Below are positions 36,501-50,500 of a stretch of DNA of 64,000 bases, piece by piece; positions within the stretch are counted from its first letter, which is position 1, and each line of letters begins with the position of its first letter. The DNA is from Mercurialis annua (lineage: Eukaryota > Streptophyta > Magnoliopsida > Malpighiales > Euphorbiaceae). The DNA is taken from assembly GCF_937616625.2 (NCBI RefSeq), contig NC_065572.1, positions 41,691,653 through 41,755,652 on the forward strand. The letters are read 5' to 3'. The notes beneath the pieces are model-generated. The model was not told the DNA's origin. It searched no databases and worked only from the letters and a program-made list of their open reading frames with translations. The position numbers and the translations under genes were made by a program.

Positions 36501-39500
36501 GATTGGTATGTCGCATCTCAATTCTCTTTAACGCGTTGTTCCGATTACCTATGCATGGTTAGATTATATTATGCAAAGCGTGCATGAAAAGTGACGCTAG
36601 ATTAGTATGTCACGTCTCAAGTCTGTTTATCGCGTCGTTCCGATTACCTAACTATGGTTAGGTTATATTTCGCAAAGTGTGCATGAAAAGTGACGATAGA
36701 TAAGTATGTCGTGTTCTCCTTAACGCGTCGTTCCGATTATCTAAGCATGATTAGGTTATATTACGCAAAGAGTGCGTGAAAAGTGATGTATATTAGTATG
36801 TCGCGTCTCAAGTCTCTTTAACGCGTCATTCCGATTATCCAAGAATAGTTAGGTTATATTACGCAAAGTGTGCAAGAAAAGTAACGCTAGATTAGTGTGT
36901 GGCTTCTCATGTCCCTTTTCGTTCCGATTAACTAAGCATGGTTAAGTTATATTACGCGAGGGTGCTTGAAAATTGACGCTAGATTAGTATGTCGCGTCTC
37001 AAGACTCTTTAATGCGTCGTTCGAATTACCTAAGCATGGTTAGGTTATATTACGCAAAGAGTGCGTGATAAGTTACGCCAGATTAGTATGTCGCGTCTCA
37101 AGTCTTTTTAACGCGTCGTTCCGATTACCCAAGAATGGTTGGGTTATATTACGGAAAGTGTGCGTGAAAAGTGATGCTATATTAGTATGTCTCAAGTCTC
37201 TTTAACGCATCGTTCCGATTACCTAAGCATGGTTTCGTTATATTACACAAAGTGCGTGTTATAAGTGACGCTAGATTAGTATGTTGCGTCTCAAGTCTTT
37301 TTAACGCGTCGTTCCGATAACCTAAGCATGGTTAGGTTATATTATGTAAGGCGTGTCTGAAAAGTGACGCTAGATTAGTACGTCGCGTCTCAAGGCTCTT
37401 TAATGCATCGTTCTGATTACCTAAGCATTGTTAGGTTATATTACGCAACATGTGCGTGAAATGTGACGCTAGATTAGTATGTCGCATCTCAAGTCTCCTT
37501 AACGCGTCGTTCTGATTACCTATGCATGGTTAGGTTACACAAAGTTTGCGTAAAAAGTGACGCTTGATTAGTATAGCATGTCTCAAGTCTCTTTAACGCG
37601 CTGTTTTGATTACCATGCTTATGTCGCGTCACAAGTCTCTCTAACGCGTCGTTTCAATTACCTAAGCATAGTTAGGTTATATTAAGCAAAGTGTGCGTGC
37701 AAAATGACAATAGATTAGTATGTCGCATCTCAAGTCTATATTTAATGCGTCATTTCGATTACCTAATAATGATTAGATTATATTGCGCAATGTGTGAGTA
37801 AAAAGTGACGCTAGATTACTATGTCGTGTCTAAATTCTCTTTAACGCGTTCCTCCTATTACCTAAGCATGGTTAGGTTATATTACGCAAAGTGTGTGTAA
37901 AAAGTGACGCTGGATTAATATGGCGAGTCTCAAGTCTCTTTAACGCGTCGTTTCAATTACCATGCTTATGTCGCGTCACAAGTCTATTTAACGCGTCGTT
38001 CCGATTACCTAAGCATGATCAAGATATAGTACGCAAAGGGTGCGTGAAAAGTGACGCTGGATTAGTATGTCGCGTCTCAATTCTCTTTAACGCGTTGCTC
38101 CGATTACTTAAGCATGGTTAGGTTATATTACGCAAAGTGTGCATAAAAAGTGATGCTAGATTAGTATGGCGTGTCTCAAGTCTCTTTAACACGTCGTTTC
38201 AATTACCATGCTTAAGTCGCGTAACAAGTCTCTTTAACGCGTCGTTCCGATTACATAAGTATGGTTAGGTTATATTACGCAAAGGGTGCGTGAAAAGTAA
38301 CGCTAGATTAGTATGTCGCATCTCAATTCTCTTTAACGCGTTGTTCCGATTACCTAAGCATGGTTAGGTTATATTATGCAAAGCGTGCATGAATAGTGAC
38401 GCTAGATTAGTATGTCGCGTCTCAAGTCTGTTTAACGCGTCGTTCCGATTACCTAAGTATGGTTAGGTTATATTACGCAAAGTGTGCGTGAAAAGTGACG
38501 CCATATAAGTATGTCGCGTTCTCTTTAATGCGTCGTTCCGATTACCTAAGTATGGTTAGGATATATTACGCAAAGAGTGCGTGAAAAGTGATGCTAGATT
38601 AGTACCCCGCGTCTGAAGTCTCTTTAACGCGTTGTTCTGATTACCCAAGAATGGTTAGGTTATATTACGCAAAGTGTGCGAGAAAAGCTACGCTAGATTA
38701 GTATGTAGAGTCTCATGTCTCTTTTCGTTCCGATTAGCTAAGCATGGTTAAGTTATATTACGCAAGGTGTGCTTGAAAAGTTATGCTAGATTAGTATGTC
38801 GCGTCTCAAGGCTCTTTAATGCGTCGTTCTGATTACCTAAGCATGGTTAGGTTATATTACGCAAGGAGTGCGTGAAAAGTTACGCAGGATTAGTATGTCT
38901 CATCTCAAGTCTCTTTAGCGCGTCGTTCCGATTACCCAAGAATATTTAGGTTATACTACAGAAAGTGTGTGAAAAGTGATGCTATACTAGTATGTCGCGT
39001 CTCAAGTCTCTTTAACGCGTCGTTCTGATTACCTAAGCATGGTTTGGTTATATTACGCAAAGTGCGTGTTATAAGTGACGCTAGATTAGTATGTTGCGTC
39101 TCAAGTCTCTTTAACGCGTCGTTACGATTACCTAAGCATCGTTAGTTTATATTACATAAGGTGTGCGTGAAAAGTGATGCTAGATTAGTATGTTGCGTCT
39201 CAAGGTTCTTTAATGTGTCGTTCCGATAACCTAAGCATGGTTAGGTTATATTATGAAGAGTATAGGTTAAAAGTGATGCTAGATTAGTATGTCGTGTCTC
39301 AAGCCTCTTGAACTCGTCGTTTGAATTACCATGCTTATGCCGCGTCACAAGTCTCCCTGACACGTCGTTCATGGTTAGGTTATATTACGCAAAGTGGTTA
39401 GGATATATTACGCAAAGTGTGCGTGAAAAGTAACAATAGATTAGTATATCGCGTCTCATGTCTATTTAACGCATCGTTCAAATTACCTAAGCATGGTTAG

Positions 39501-40180
39501 GTTATATTAGGAAAAGTGTGCGTGAAAAGTGACGCTAGATTAGTATGTTGCGTCTCAATTCTCTCTATCTTGTTGTTCAAATTATCTATGCATGATTAGG
39601 TTATAATACACAAAGTTTGCTTGAAAAGTGACGCTAGATTAGTATGTCGCGTCTCAAGTCTCTTTAACACGTCCTTCCGATTACCTAAGCATGGTTAGGT
39701 TACATTATGCAAAGCGTGCATAAAAAGTGTCACTGGATTAGTATGTCACGTCTCATTCTCTTTTACGCGTTGTTCCGATCACCTAAGCATGGTTAGGTTA
39801 TATTACGCAAAGCATGCGTGAAAAGTGACGCTAGATTAGTATGTCGTGTCTCATGTCTGTCTAACGCGTCGTTCCGATTACCTAAGCATTGTTAGGTTAT
39901 ATTACACAAAGTTTGCGTGAAAAGTAACTCTAGATTAGTATGTCGCGTCGTTCCTATTACCTAAGCATGGTTAGGTTAAATTACTCAATGTGTGCGTAAA
40001 AAGTGACGCTAGATTAGTATGGCGCAACTCAAGTCTCTTTAACGCGTCATTTCAATTACAATGCTTTTGTCGCGTAACAAGTCTCTCTAACGCGTCGTTC
40101 CGATTACCTAAGAATTGTTAGGTTATATTACGCAAAGTGTGCGTGAAAAGTGACGCTAGATTAGTATGTCGTATCTCAAT

Positions 40181-42480
40181 TGTCTTTAACACGTTGTTCC
40201 GATTACCTATGCATGGATAGGTTATATTACGCAAAGTGTGCATAAAAAGTGACGATAGATTACTATGGCACATCTCAAGTCTCTTTAACGCGTTATTTCG
40301 ATTACCATGCTTATATCACGTAATAAATCTCTCAAACGCGTCGTTCCGATTACCTAAGCATGGTTAGGTTATATTACGCAAAGGGTGCGTGAAAAGTGAC
40401 GATAGATTAGTATGTCGGGTCTCAATTCTCTTTAACGTGTTTTTCTAATTAACTAAGCTTGGTTAGGTTATATTACGCAAAGCGTGCGTGAAAAGTGACG
40501 CTAGATTAGTATGTTGCGTCTCGAGTCTTTTTAACGCGTCATTCCGATTACCTAAGCATGGTTAATTTATATTACGCAAAGTATGTGTGAAAAGGGACGC
40601 TAGATAAGTATGTCGCGTTCTCTTTAAAGCGTCGTTCCGATTACCTAAGTATGGTTAGGTTATATTACGCAAAGAGTGCGTGAAAAGTGACGCTGGATTA
40701 GTATGTTGCGTCCCAAGTTTCTTTAACGCGTCGTTCCGATTACCCAATAATGGTTAGGCTATATTACGCAAAGTATGCAAGAAAAGTAACGCTAGATTAG
40801 TATGTTGCGCTTCAAGTCTCTTTAACGCGTCGTTCCGATTAGCTAAGCATGGTTAGTTTATATACGCAAGGAGTACGTGAAAAGTGACGCTAGACTAGTT
40901 TATTGCGTGTCAAGTCTATCTAACTCTTCGTTCCGATTACCTAAGCTTGATTAGGTTATAGTACGCAAAGGGTGCATGAAAAGTGACGCTAGATTAGTAT
41001 GTCGCGTCTCAATTCTCTTTAACGTGTTGTTCCGATTATCTAAGCATGGTTAGGTTATAATACGCAAAGTGTGCGTCAAACGTGACGCTAGATTAGCATG
41101 GCGTGTCTCAAGTCTCTTTAATGCGTCGTTTCAATTACCATGCTTATGTCGCGTAACAAGTCTCTCTAACGCGTCGTTCCGATTACCTAAGCATAGTTAG
41201 GTTATATTACGCAAAGGATGCGTGAAAAGTAACGCTAGACTAGTATGTCGCATCTCAATTCTTTTTAACTCGTTGTTCCGATTACCTATGGATGGTTAGG
41301 TTATATTACGCAAAGTGTGCGTGAAAAGTAACGCTAGATTAGTATGTCGCATCTCAATTGTCTTTAACACGTTGTTCCGATTACCTAAGCATGGATAGGT
41401 TATATTACGCAAAGTGTGCGTAAAAAGTGACGATAGAATACTATGGCACATCTCAAGTCTCTTTAACGCGTTATTTCGATTACCATGCTTATATCACGTA
41501 ATAAGTCTCTCAAACGCGTCGTTCCGATTACCTAAGCACGGTTAGTTTATATTACGCAAAGGGTGCGTGAAAAGTGACGATAGATTAGTATGCCGGGTCC
41601 CAATTCTCTTTAACGTGTTTTTCTAATTAACTAAGCTTGGTTAGGTTATATTATGCAAAGCGTGCGTGAAAAGTGATGCTAGATTAGTATGTTGCGTCTC
41701 GAGTCTTTTTAACGCGTCATTCCGATTACCTAAGCATGGTTAAGTTATATTATGCAAAGTGTGTGTGAAAAGGGACGCTAGATAAGTATGTCGCGTTCTC
41801 TTTAACGCGTCGTTCCGATTACCAAACTATGGGTAGGTTATATTATGCAAAGAGTGCGTGAAAAGTGACGCTGGATTAGTATATTGCGTCCCAAGTTTCT
41901 TTACCGCGTCGTTCTGATAATCCAAAAATGGTTAGGCTATATTACGCAAAGTATGCAAGAAAAGTAACGCTAGATTAGTATGTTGCGCCTCTAGTCTCTT
42001 TAACGCGTCGTTCCGATTAGCTAAGGATGGTTAGTTTATATACGCAAGGTGTACGTGAAAAGTGACGCTAGACTAGTTTATTGCGTGTCAAGTCTATCTA
42101 AATCTTCGTTCCGATTACATAAGCTTGATTAGGTTAAAGTACGCAAAGGGTGCGTGAAAAGCGACGCTAGATTAGTATGTCGCGTCTCAATTCTCTTTAA
42201 CGTGTTGTTCCGATTATCTAAGCATGGTTAGGTTATATTACGCAAAGTGTGCGTCAAAAGTGACGCTAGATTAGTATGGCGTGTCTCAAGTATCTTTAAC
42301 GCGTCGTTTCAATTACCATGCTTGTGTCGCGTAACAAGTCTCTCAAACGCGTCGTTCCGATTACCTAAGCATAGTTAGGTTATATTACGCAAAGGATGCG
42401 TGAAAAGTAACGCTAGATTAGTATGCCGCATCTCAATTCTCTTTAACGCGTTGTTCCGATTACCTATGCATGGTTAGATT
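40181..42480 (+). repeat. Tandem pair of about 1.18-kb satellite units
   Basis: Unit 1 spans 40181-41358 and unit 2 spans 41359 to about 42480. Both share private variants: tgtctttaacacgttg, gcatggataggttat, actatggcacatctc, atttttctaattaactaagc-like monomers and a shortened monomer with ttagtttatatacgcaagg. The second unit diverges from the first near 42480. Confidence 0.85.
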
Positions 42481-44147
42481 ATATTATGCAAAGCGTGCAT
42501 GAAAAGTGACGCTAGATTAGTATGTCGCGTCTCAAGTCTGTTTAACACATCGTTCCGATTACCTAAGTATGGTTAGGTTATATTTCGCAAAGTTTGCATG
42601 AAAAGTGACGATAGATAAGTATGTCGTGTTCTCCTTAACGCGTCGTTCCGATTATCTAAGCATGATTAGGTTATATTACGCAAAGAGTGCGTGAAAAGTG
42701 ATGCTATATTAGTGTGTCGCGTCTCAAGTCTCTTTAACGCGTCATTCCGATTATCCAAGAATGGTTAGGTTATATTACGCAAAGTGTGCGAGAAATGTAA
42801 CGCTAGATTAGTATGTGGCGTCTCATGTCCCTTTTCGTTCCGATTAACTAAGCATGGTTAAGTTATATTACGCGAGGGTGCTTGAAAATTGACGCTAGAT
42901 TAGTATGTCGCGTCTCAAGGCTCTTTAATGCGTCGTTCCGATTACCTAAGTATGGTTAGGTTATATTACGCAAAGAGTGCGTGAAAAATTACGCCAGATT
43001 AGTATGTCGCATCTCAAGTCTTTTTAACGCGTCGTTCCGATTACCCAAGAATGGTTGGGTTATGTTACGGAAAGTGTGCGTGAAAAGTGATGTTATATTA
43101 GTATGTCTCAAGTCTCTTCAACGCACCGTTCCGATTACCTAAGCATGGTTTCGTTATCTTACACAAAGTGCGTGTTATAAGTGACGCTAGATTAGTATGT
43201 TGCGTCTCAAGTCTTTTTAACGCGTCGTTCTGATTACCTAAGCATGGTTAGGTTATATTATGTAAGGCGTGCCTGAAAAGTGACGGTAGATTAGTACGTC
43301 GCGTCTCAAGGCTCTTTAATGCATCGTTCCGATTACCTAAGCATTGTTAGGTTATATTATGCAACGTGTGCGTGAAATGTGACGCTAGATTAGTATGTCG
43401 CATCTCAAGTCTCCTTAACGCGTCGTTCCGATTACCTAAGCATGGTTAGGTTACACAAAGTTTGCGTAAAAAGTGACGCTAGATTAGTATAGCACGTCTC
43501 AAGTCTCTTTAACGCGCTGTTTTGATTACCATGCTTATGTCGCGTCACAAGTCTCTCCAACGCATTGTTTCAAATACCTAAGCATAGTTAGGTTATATTA
43601 AGCAAAGTGTGCATGCAAAATGACAATAGATTACTATGTCGCATCTCAAGTCTATATTTAATGCGTCATTCCGATTACCTAAGAATGATTAGATTATATT
43701 GCACAATGTGTGAGTAAAAAGTGACGCTAGATTAGTATGTCGTGTCTCAATTCTCTTTAACGCGTTCCTCCAATTACCTAAGCATGGTTAGGTTATATTA
43801 CGCAAAGTGTGTGTAAAAAGTGACACTAGATTAGTATGGCGCGTCTCAAGTCTATTTAAAGCGTCGTTTCAATTACCATGCTTATGTCGCGTCACAAGTC
43901 TATCTAACGCGTCGTTCCGATTACCTAAGCATGATTAGGTTATAGTACGCAAAAGGGTGCGTGAAAAGTGACGCTGGATTAGTATGTCGCGTCTCAATTC
44001 TATTTAACGCGTTGCTCCGATTACCTAAGCATGGTTAGGTTATATTATGCAAAGTGTGCATAAAAAGTGATGCTAGATTAGTATGGCGTGTCTCAAGTCT
44101 CTTTAACGCGTCGTTCAATTACCATACTTAAGTCGCGTAACAAGTCT

Positions 44148-44199
44148 CTTGAGACACGACATACTAATCTAGACTTGAGACACGACATACTAACCTAGC
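44148..44199 (-). repeat. 26-bp tandem duplication at the inversion junction
   Basis: Two 26-bp units occur at 44148-44173 and 44174-44199, each starting cttgagacacgacatactaa. They are fragments of the satellite in reverse orientation and mark the exact place where the array switches strand. Confidence 0.85.
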
Positions 44200-44549
44200 A
44201 TGATTAGGTAATCGGAACGACGCGTTTGAGAGACTTGTGACGCGACATACTAACCTAGCATCACTTTTCACACACACTTTGCGTAATATAACCTAGTCAT
44301 GCTTAGGTAATCGGAACGACGCATTAAAGAGACTTAAGACGGGTCATACTAACCTAGCGTCACTTTTTCCACACACTTTGCTCAATATAACCTAGCCAAG
44401 CTTAGGTAATCGAAACGACGCGTTAAAAAGAGTTGAGACATGACATACTAATCTAGCGTCACTTTTCACGCACACTTTGCGTAATATAACCTAACTATGC
44501 ATAGGTAACCGGAATGATTCGTTAAAGGGACTTAAGATGCGACATACTA
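44148..44549 (-). repeat. Inverted satellite island
   Basis: About 400 bp of the satellite is present as its reverse complement. Landmarks are tcacttttcacacacacttt, gcgtaatataacctag, gcttaggtaatcgg, aacgacgcgtt and cgacatacta. It contains about four monomers, some truncated. On both sides the array runs in the plus orientation. The right junction is near gacatactaagcatggttagg, where actaa is shared by the two orientations. I saw no other reversal in the window. Confidence 0.93.
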
Positions 44550-47500
44550 AGCATGGTTAGGTTATATTACACAGGGTGTGCGTGAAAAGTAACAAAAAAT
44601 TAGTATGTCATGTATCAAGTCGATTTAACGTGTCGTTGCAATTATCTAACCATGGTTTGGTTATATTACACAAAGTGTGCGTGAAAAGTGACGCTAGATT
44701 AGTATTTCGCTTTTCCGTTCTCGTTGTTCCGATTAACTAAGTATGGTTAGATTATATTACGAAAAGTGTGCGTGAAAAGTGACGATACATTAGTATGTCG
44801 CGTCTCAAGTCCCTTTAACGCGTCGTTTCGATTACCATGCTTCTCTCGCGTAGCAAGTCTAATTAACGCGTCATTTCGATTACCTAAGTATGGTTAGGTT
44901 ATATTATGAAAGTGTTCATGAAAAGTGACACTACATTAGTGTGTCGCGTCTTAAGTCTCTCTAATGCGTCGTTCCTATTTCCTAAGCATGGTTAGGTTAT
45001 ATTACGCAAAGTGTGCGTGAAAAGTAACGCTAGATTAGTACGTCGCGTCTCAAGTCACTCTAATTCGTCGTTCCGATTTCTAAGCATGGTTAAGTTATAT
45101 TACGCAAAGTGTGCAAAAAAAGTGACGCTAGATTAGTATTACGCGTCTCAAGTTTCTGTAACGCGTCGTTTTTCGATTACCATGCCTATATCGCGTCACA
45201 AGTATCTCAAACGCGTCGTTCCGATAACCTAAAATAGGTCAGGTTATATTAAGCAACGTGTGCATGAAAAATGACAATCGCGTCTCAAATCTATTTGACG
45301 CGTCGTTCCGATTACCTAAGATTGGTTAGGTTATATTACACAAAGTGTTCATGAAAAGTGACTCTAGATTAGTATGTCGCATCTCAATTCTCTCTAATGC
45401 GGCGTTCCTATTTCCTAAGTATGGTTAGGTTATATTATGCAAAGTGTGCGTGAAAAGTGACACTAGATTAGTACGCCGCGTCTCAAGTCACTCTTATTTG
45501 TCATTTTGATTTCTAATAATCGTTAAGCTATATTATGCAAAGTGTGCGAAAAAAGTGACGCTAGATTAGTATTACGCGTCTCAAGTCTCTGTACTGCATC
45601 GTTTTTTATTACCATGCCTATATCGCGTCACAAGTATCTCTAACGCGTCGTTCCGATTACCAAAGAATGGTTAGGTTATATTAAGCAACGTGTGCGTGAA
45701 TAATGACAATATATTAGTATGTCGCGTCTCAAGTCTATTTGAGAGTTGTTCCGATGTCGCGTTTCAAATCTCTTTAACGCGTCGTTTCGATTAGCATGCT
45801 TCTGTTGCATCACAAGTCTCTCTATCTAGTCGTTGCGATTACCTAAGCATGGTTAAGTTATACTACGCAAAGTGTGCATGAAAAGTAACAATAGATTAGT
45901 ATGTCGCATCTAAAGTATCTTTAACGAGTCTTTCTGATTACCTAAGCATGGTTAGGTTATATTATGCAACGAGTGCGTGAAAAATAACGCTAGATTAGTA
46001 TGTCGCATCTCAAGTCTCGTTAACATGTCGTTTCGATTACCTAAGAATGGTTAGGTTATATTACGCAAAATGTGCGTGAAAAGTGACGCTAGATTAGTAT
46101 GTCGCATCTCAAGTCTCTTTAACGCGTCGTTCGGATTACCTAAGCAAGGTTAGATTATATTACGCAAGGTATGCCTGAAAAGTGACGCTAGATTAGTATG
46201 TCGCGTCTCAAGTCACTTTAACTCGTCGTTCGGATCACCTAAGCATGGTTAGGTTATATATTAGGCAAGGTGTGAGTGAAAAGTAATGCTAGATTAGTAT
46301 GTCGCGTCTCAAGGCTATTTAACTAGTTGTTCCGATTACCTAAGCATGGTTTGGGTATCTTATGCAGTGTGCGTGAAAAGTGACGCTAGATTAGTATGTC
46401 ATATCTCAAGTCTATTTAACGCGTCGTTCCGATTACAATGCTTATGTCGCGTCACAAGTCTCTCTAACGCGTCGTTCCGATAACCTAAGCATGGTTAGGT
46501 TAAATTACGCAAAGTGTGCGTGAAAAGTAATAATAAATTAGTATGTCGTGTCTCAAGTAAATTTAACGAGTCGTTACAATTATGTAACCATGGTTAGGTT
46601 ATATGACGCAAAGTATGCGTGAAAAGTGATGCTTGATTAGTATGTCACGTCTCAATCTTCTTTAACGCGTTGTTCCGATTAACAAAGAATGGTTAGGTTA
46701 TATTACGCAAAGTGTGCGTGAAAAGCGACGCTTGATTAGTATTACGCGTGTTAAGTCTCTATAATGCGTCCTTTTGATTACCATGCCTATGTTGCGTCAC
46801 AAGTCTCTCTAACGCGTCGTTCCGATTACCTAAGCATGGTTAGGTAATATTACGCAACGTGTGCGTGAAAAATTACAATAGATTAGTATGTCGCGCCTCA
46901 AGTCTAATTAACGCATCGTTCCGATTACCTAAGCATGGTTAGGTTATATTACGCAAAGTGTGCGTGAAAGGTGACGCTAGATTAGTATGTCGCGTTTCAA
47001 GTCTCTTTAACGCGTAGTTTCGATTACCATGCTTGTGTCGCATCACAAGTCTTTCTAACGCATCCTTCCAATTTACTAAGCATCGTTAGGTTATATTACG
47101 CAAAGTGTTTATCAAAAGTAATAATTAATTATTACCTAAGCATGGTTAGGTTAGATTAGTATATCGCATCTTAAGTCACTGTAAAGTATGGTTCGGATTA
47201 TCTAAGCATGGTTAGGTTATATTACGCAAGGTGTGCTTGAAAAGTGACGCTATATTAGTATGTCGCATCTCAAGGCTCTTTAACGCGTCCTCCCGATTAC
47301 CTAAGCATGGTTAAGTTATATTTGGACACATGTGCGTGAAAATGACGCTGGATTAGCATGTCGCGTCTCAAGTGTCTTTAACGCGTTGTTTCTATTATTT
47401 ATGCATGGTTAGGTTATATTACGCAAAGTATGCGTGAAAAGTAACAATAAATTAGTATGTCGCGTCAACCGTCTATTTTAGGCGTCGTTCCGATTACCTA

Positions 47501-50500
47501 ACCATGGTTAGGTTATATTATGCAAAGTATGCGTGGACAGTGACACTAGATTAGTATGTCGCGTCTCAATTCTCTTTAACGCGTTGTACCGATTACCTAA
47601 GGATAGTTAGGTTACTTTACGAAAAGTGTGCGTGAAAAGTAACAATACATTAGTATATCGCGTCTCAAGTCTATTTAACGCGTCGTTCCGATTACCTAAG
47701 TATGGTTAGGTTATACTACGCAAAGTGTGCGTGAAAAGTTACGCTAGATAAGTATGTCGCGTCTCAATTCTGTTCAACGCGTTGTTCTGATTACCTAAGC
47801 ATGTTTAGGTTATTTTACGCAAACTGTGCGTAAAAACTAACAATAAATTAGTATGTCGCGTCACACGCGTCGTTCCGATTACCTAAGCATGGTTAGGTTA
47901 TATTACGCAAAGTGTGCGTGGAAAGTGACGCTAGATTAGTATGTCGCGTCTCAATTCACTTTAACGCGTTGTACCGATTACCTAAGCATGGTTAGGTTAT
48001 GTTACGCAAAGTGTGCGTGAAAAGTGACGCTATATTAGTATGTCTTCTCTCAAGTCTCTTTAATGCGTCATTCCGATTACCTAAGCATGGTTAGGTTGTA
48101 TTACGCAAAGTGTGCGTGAAAAGTGACGTTAGATTAGTATGGCGCGTCTTAAGTCTTTTTAGTGCGCCGTTCTGATTACCTAAGCATGGTTAGGTTATAT
48201 TACGCATATTGTGCGTGAAAAGTGACAATAGATTAGTATGTCGCATCTCAAGTCTCTTAGACGTGTGTTCCGATTACCTAAGCATGGTAAGGTTATATTA
48301 CACAAAGTGTGCCTGAAAAGTGACGCTATATTAGTATGTCGCTTCTCAAGTCTCTTTAACGCCCCGTTCCGATTACCAAAGCATGGTTAGGTTATATTAC
48401 ACAAAGTGTGCGTGAAAAGTGACGCTAGATTAGTATGTCAAGTCTCAACGCTCTTTAATGCGTCTTTCCGATGACATAAGCATGCTTAGGTTATACTACG
48501 CAGAGTGTGCGTGAAAAGCGACAATAGATTAGTATGTCGCGTCTCAAGTCTCTTTATGGCGTCGTTTCGATTATCATATTATGTCGCATCATAAATCTCT
48601 CTAATGCATCATTCTGATTACCGAAGCATGGTTAGGTTATATTACGCAGAGTGTGCGTGAAATGACGCTAGATTAATATGTCGCGCCTCAAGTCTCTTCA
48701 ATGCGTCGTTCCAATTATGTAAGCATGGATATGTTATATTACGCCAAGTGCGCGTTAAAAGTGTCGCTAGATTATTATGTCGCGTCACAAGTCTCTTTAA
48801 CGCGTTGTTGCGATTACGTAAGCATGGCTAAGTGATATTATGCAAAGTGTGCGTAAAAGGTGACGCTAGATTAGTATGTTGCGTCACAAGTCTCTTTATC
48901 GCGTCGTTACGATTACCTAAGCATGGATAGGTTATATTACACAAAGTATGCGTAAAAAGTGACGCTAGATTGGTATGTCGCATCCCAAGTCTCTTTGACG
49001 CGTCATTTCGATTACCATGCTTACGTTACGTTACAAGTCTATCTAACACGTCGTTCCGATTACCAAGCATGGTTAGGTTATATTATGCAAAGTGTGCGTG
49101 AAAAGTGACAATAGATTAGTATGTCGCGTCTCAAGTCTCTTTAACGCGTTGTTATGATTATCTAAGCATGGTTAGGTTATTTTACGCGAATTGTGCGTGA
49201 AAAATGATGGTAGATTAGTATGTCGCGTCTCAAGTCTCTTTAACGTGTCGTTCCGATTACCGAAGCATGGTTAGGTTACATTACGCAAAGTGTGCGTGAA
49301 AAGTGACGCTAGATTAGTATGCCATGTCTCTAGTCTCTTTAACGCGTCGTTTCGATTACCATGCTTATGTCGCGTCACAAGTCTCTTAATCGCGTCGTTT
49401 GGATTACCTAAGCATTGTTATGTTTTATTACGCAAAGGATGCTTGAAAAGTGATGCAAGATTATATGTCGCGTCTCAATTTTCTTCAACGCGTTGTCCGA
49501 TTACCTAAGAATGGTAAGATTATATTACGCAAAGCGTGCGTGAAAAGTGACGCCGGATTAGTATGTCGCGTCTCAAATTCTCTATAACTCGTTGTTCCGA
49601 TTACCTAAGATGATTAGGTTACATTACGCAAAGTGAGCGTAAAAAGTGACGCTAGATTTGTATGGCGCGTATCAAGTCTCATTAATGCGTTGTTTCGATT
49701 ACCATGCATATGTCGCGTCAAACGTTTGATTACGCAAAGGGTGCGTGAAAAGTGATGCTAGATTAGTATGTCGCGTCTCAGTTCGCTTTGACACGTTGTT
49801 CCGATTAACTAAGCATGGTTAGGTTATAATACGCAAAGCGTGCGTGAAAAGTGATGCTAAATTAGTATGTTGCGTCAAGTCTGTTTAACGCGTCGTTCTG
49901 ATTACCTAAGCATGGTTAGTTTATATTTTGCAAATTGTGCATGAAAAATGACGCTAGATAAGTATGTCACGTTCTTTTTAACGTGTCATTCCGATTACCT
50001 AAGCATGGTTAGGTTATATTACGCAAATAGTGCGTAAAAAGTGCTGCTAGGTTAGTATGTCTGAAGTCTCTTTAACGCGTTGTTCCGATTACCCATGAAT
50101 GGTTAGTTTATATTGCACAACGTGTGGGAGGAAAGTAACGCCAGATTAGTATGACAACTCTCAAGTCTCTTTAACGCATCGTTCTAAATAGCTGAGCATG
50201 GTTAGGTTATATTACGCAAGGTGTGTGTGAAATGTGACGCTAGATTACTATGTCGCGTCTCAAGGCTCTTTAATGCGTCGTTCCGATTATCTAAGTATGG
50301 TATGATTATATTACACAAAGCATGCGTGAAAAGTGACGCTGGATTAGTATGTCGCGTCTCACGTCTGTTTAACGCATCGTTTAGGTTATATTACGCAAAG
50401 TGTGCGTGAAAAGTGACGCTAGACTAGTATGTCGCATCTCAAGTATCTTTAACGCGTCGTTTTGATTACTTATACATAGTTAGGTTACATTACGCAAAGT

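Noticed and set aside
37891..38121. ORFs in the satellite giving repeated peptides (such as SDAGLVCRVSSLFNAS), also at 1654, 2099, 18439, 49290 and 50221
   Set aside because: They are frames through tandem monomers whose lengths (99 and 48) are multiples of three. Stops return within a few monomers, and frames on both strands are open equally.
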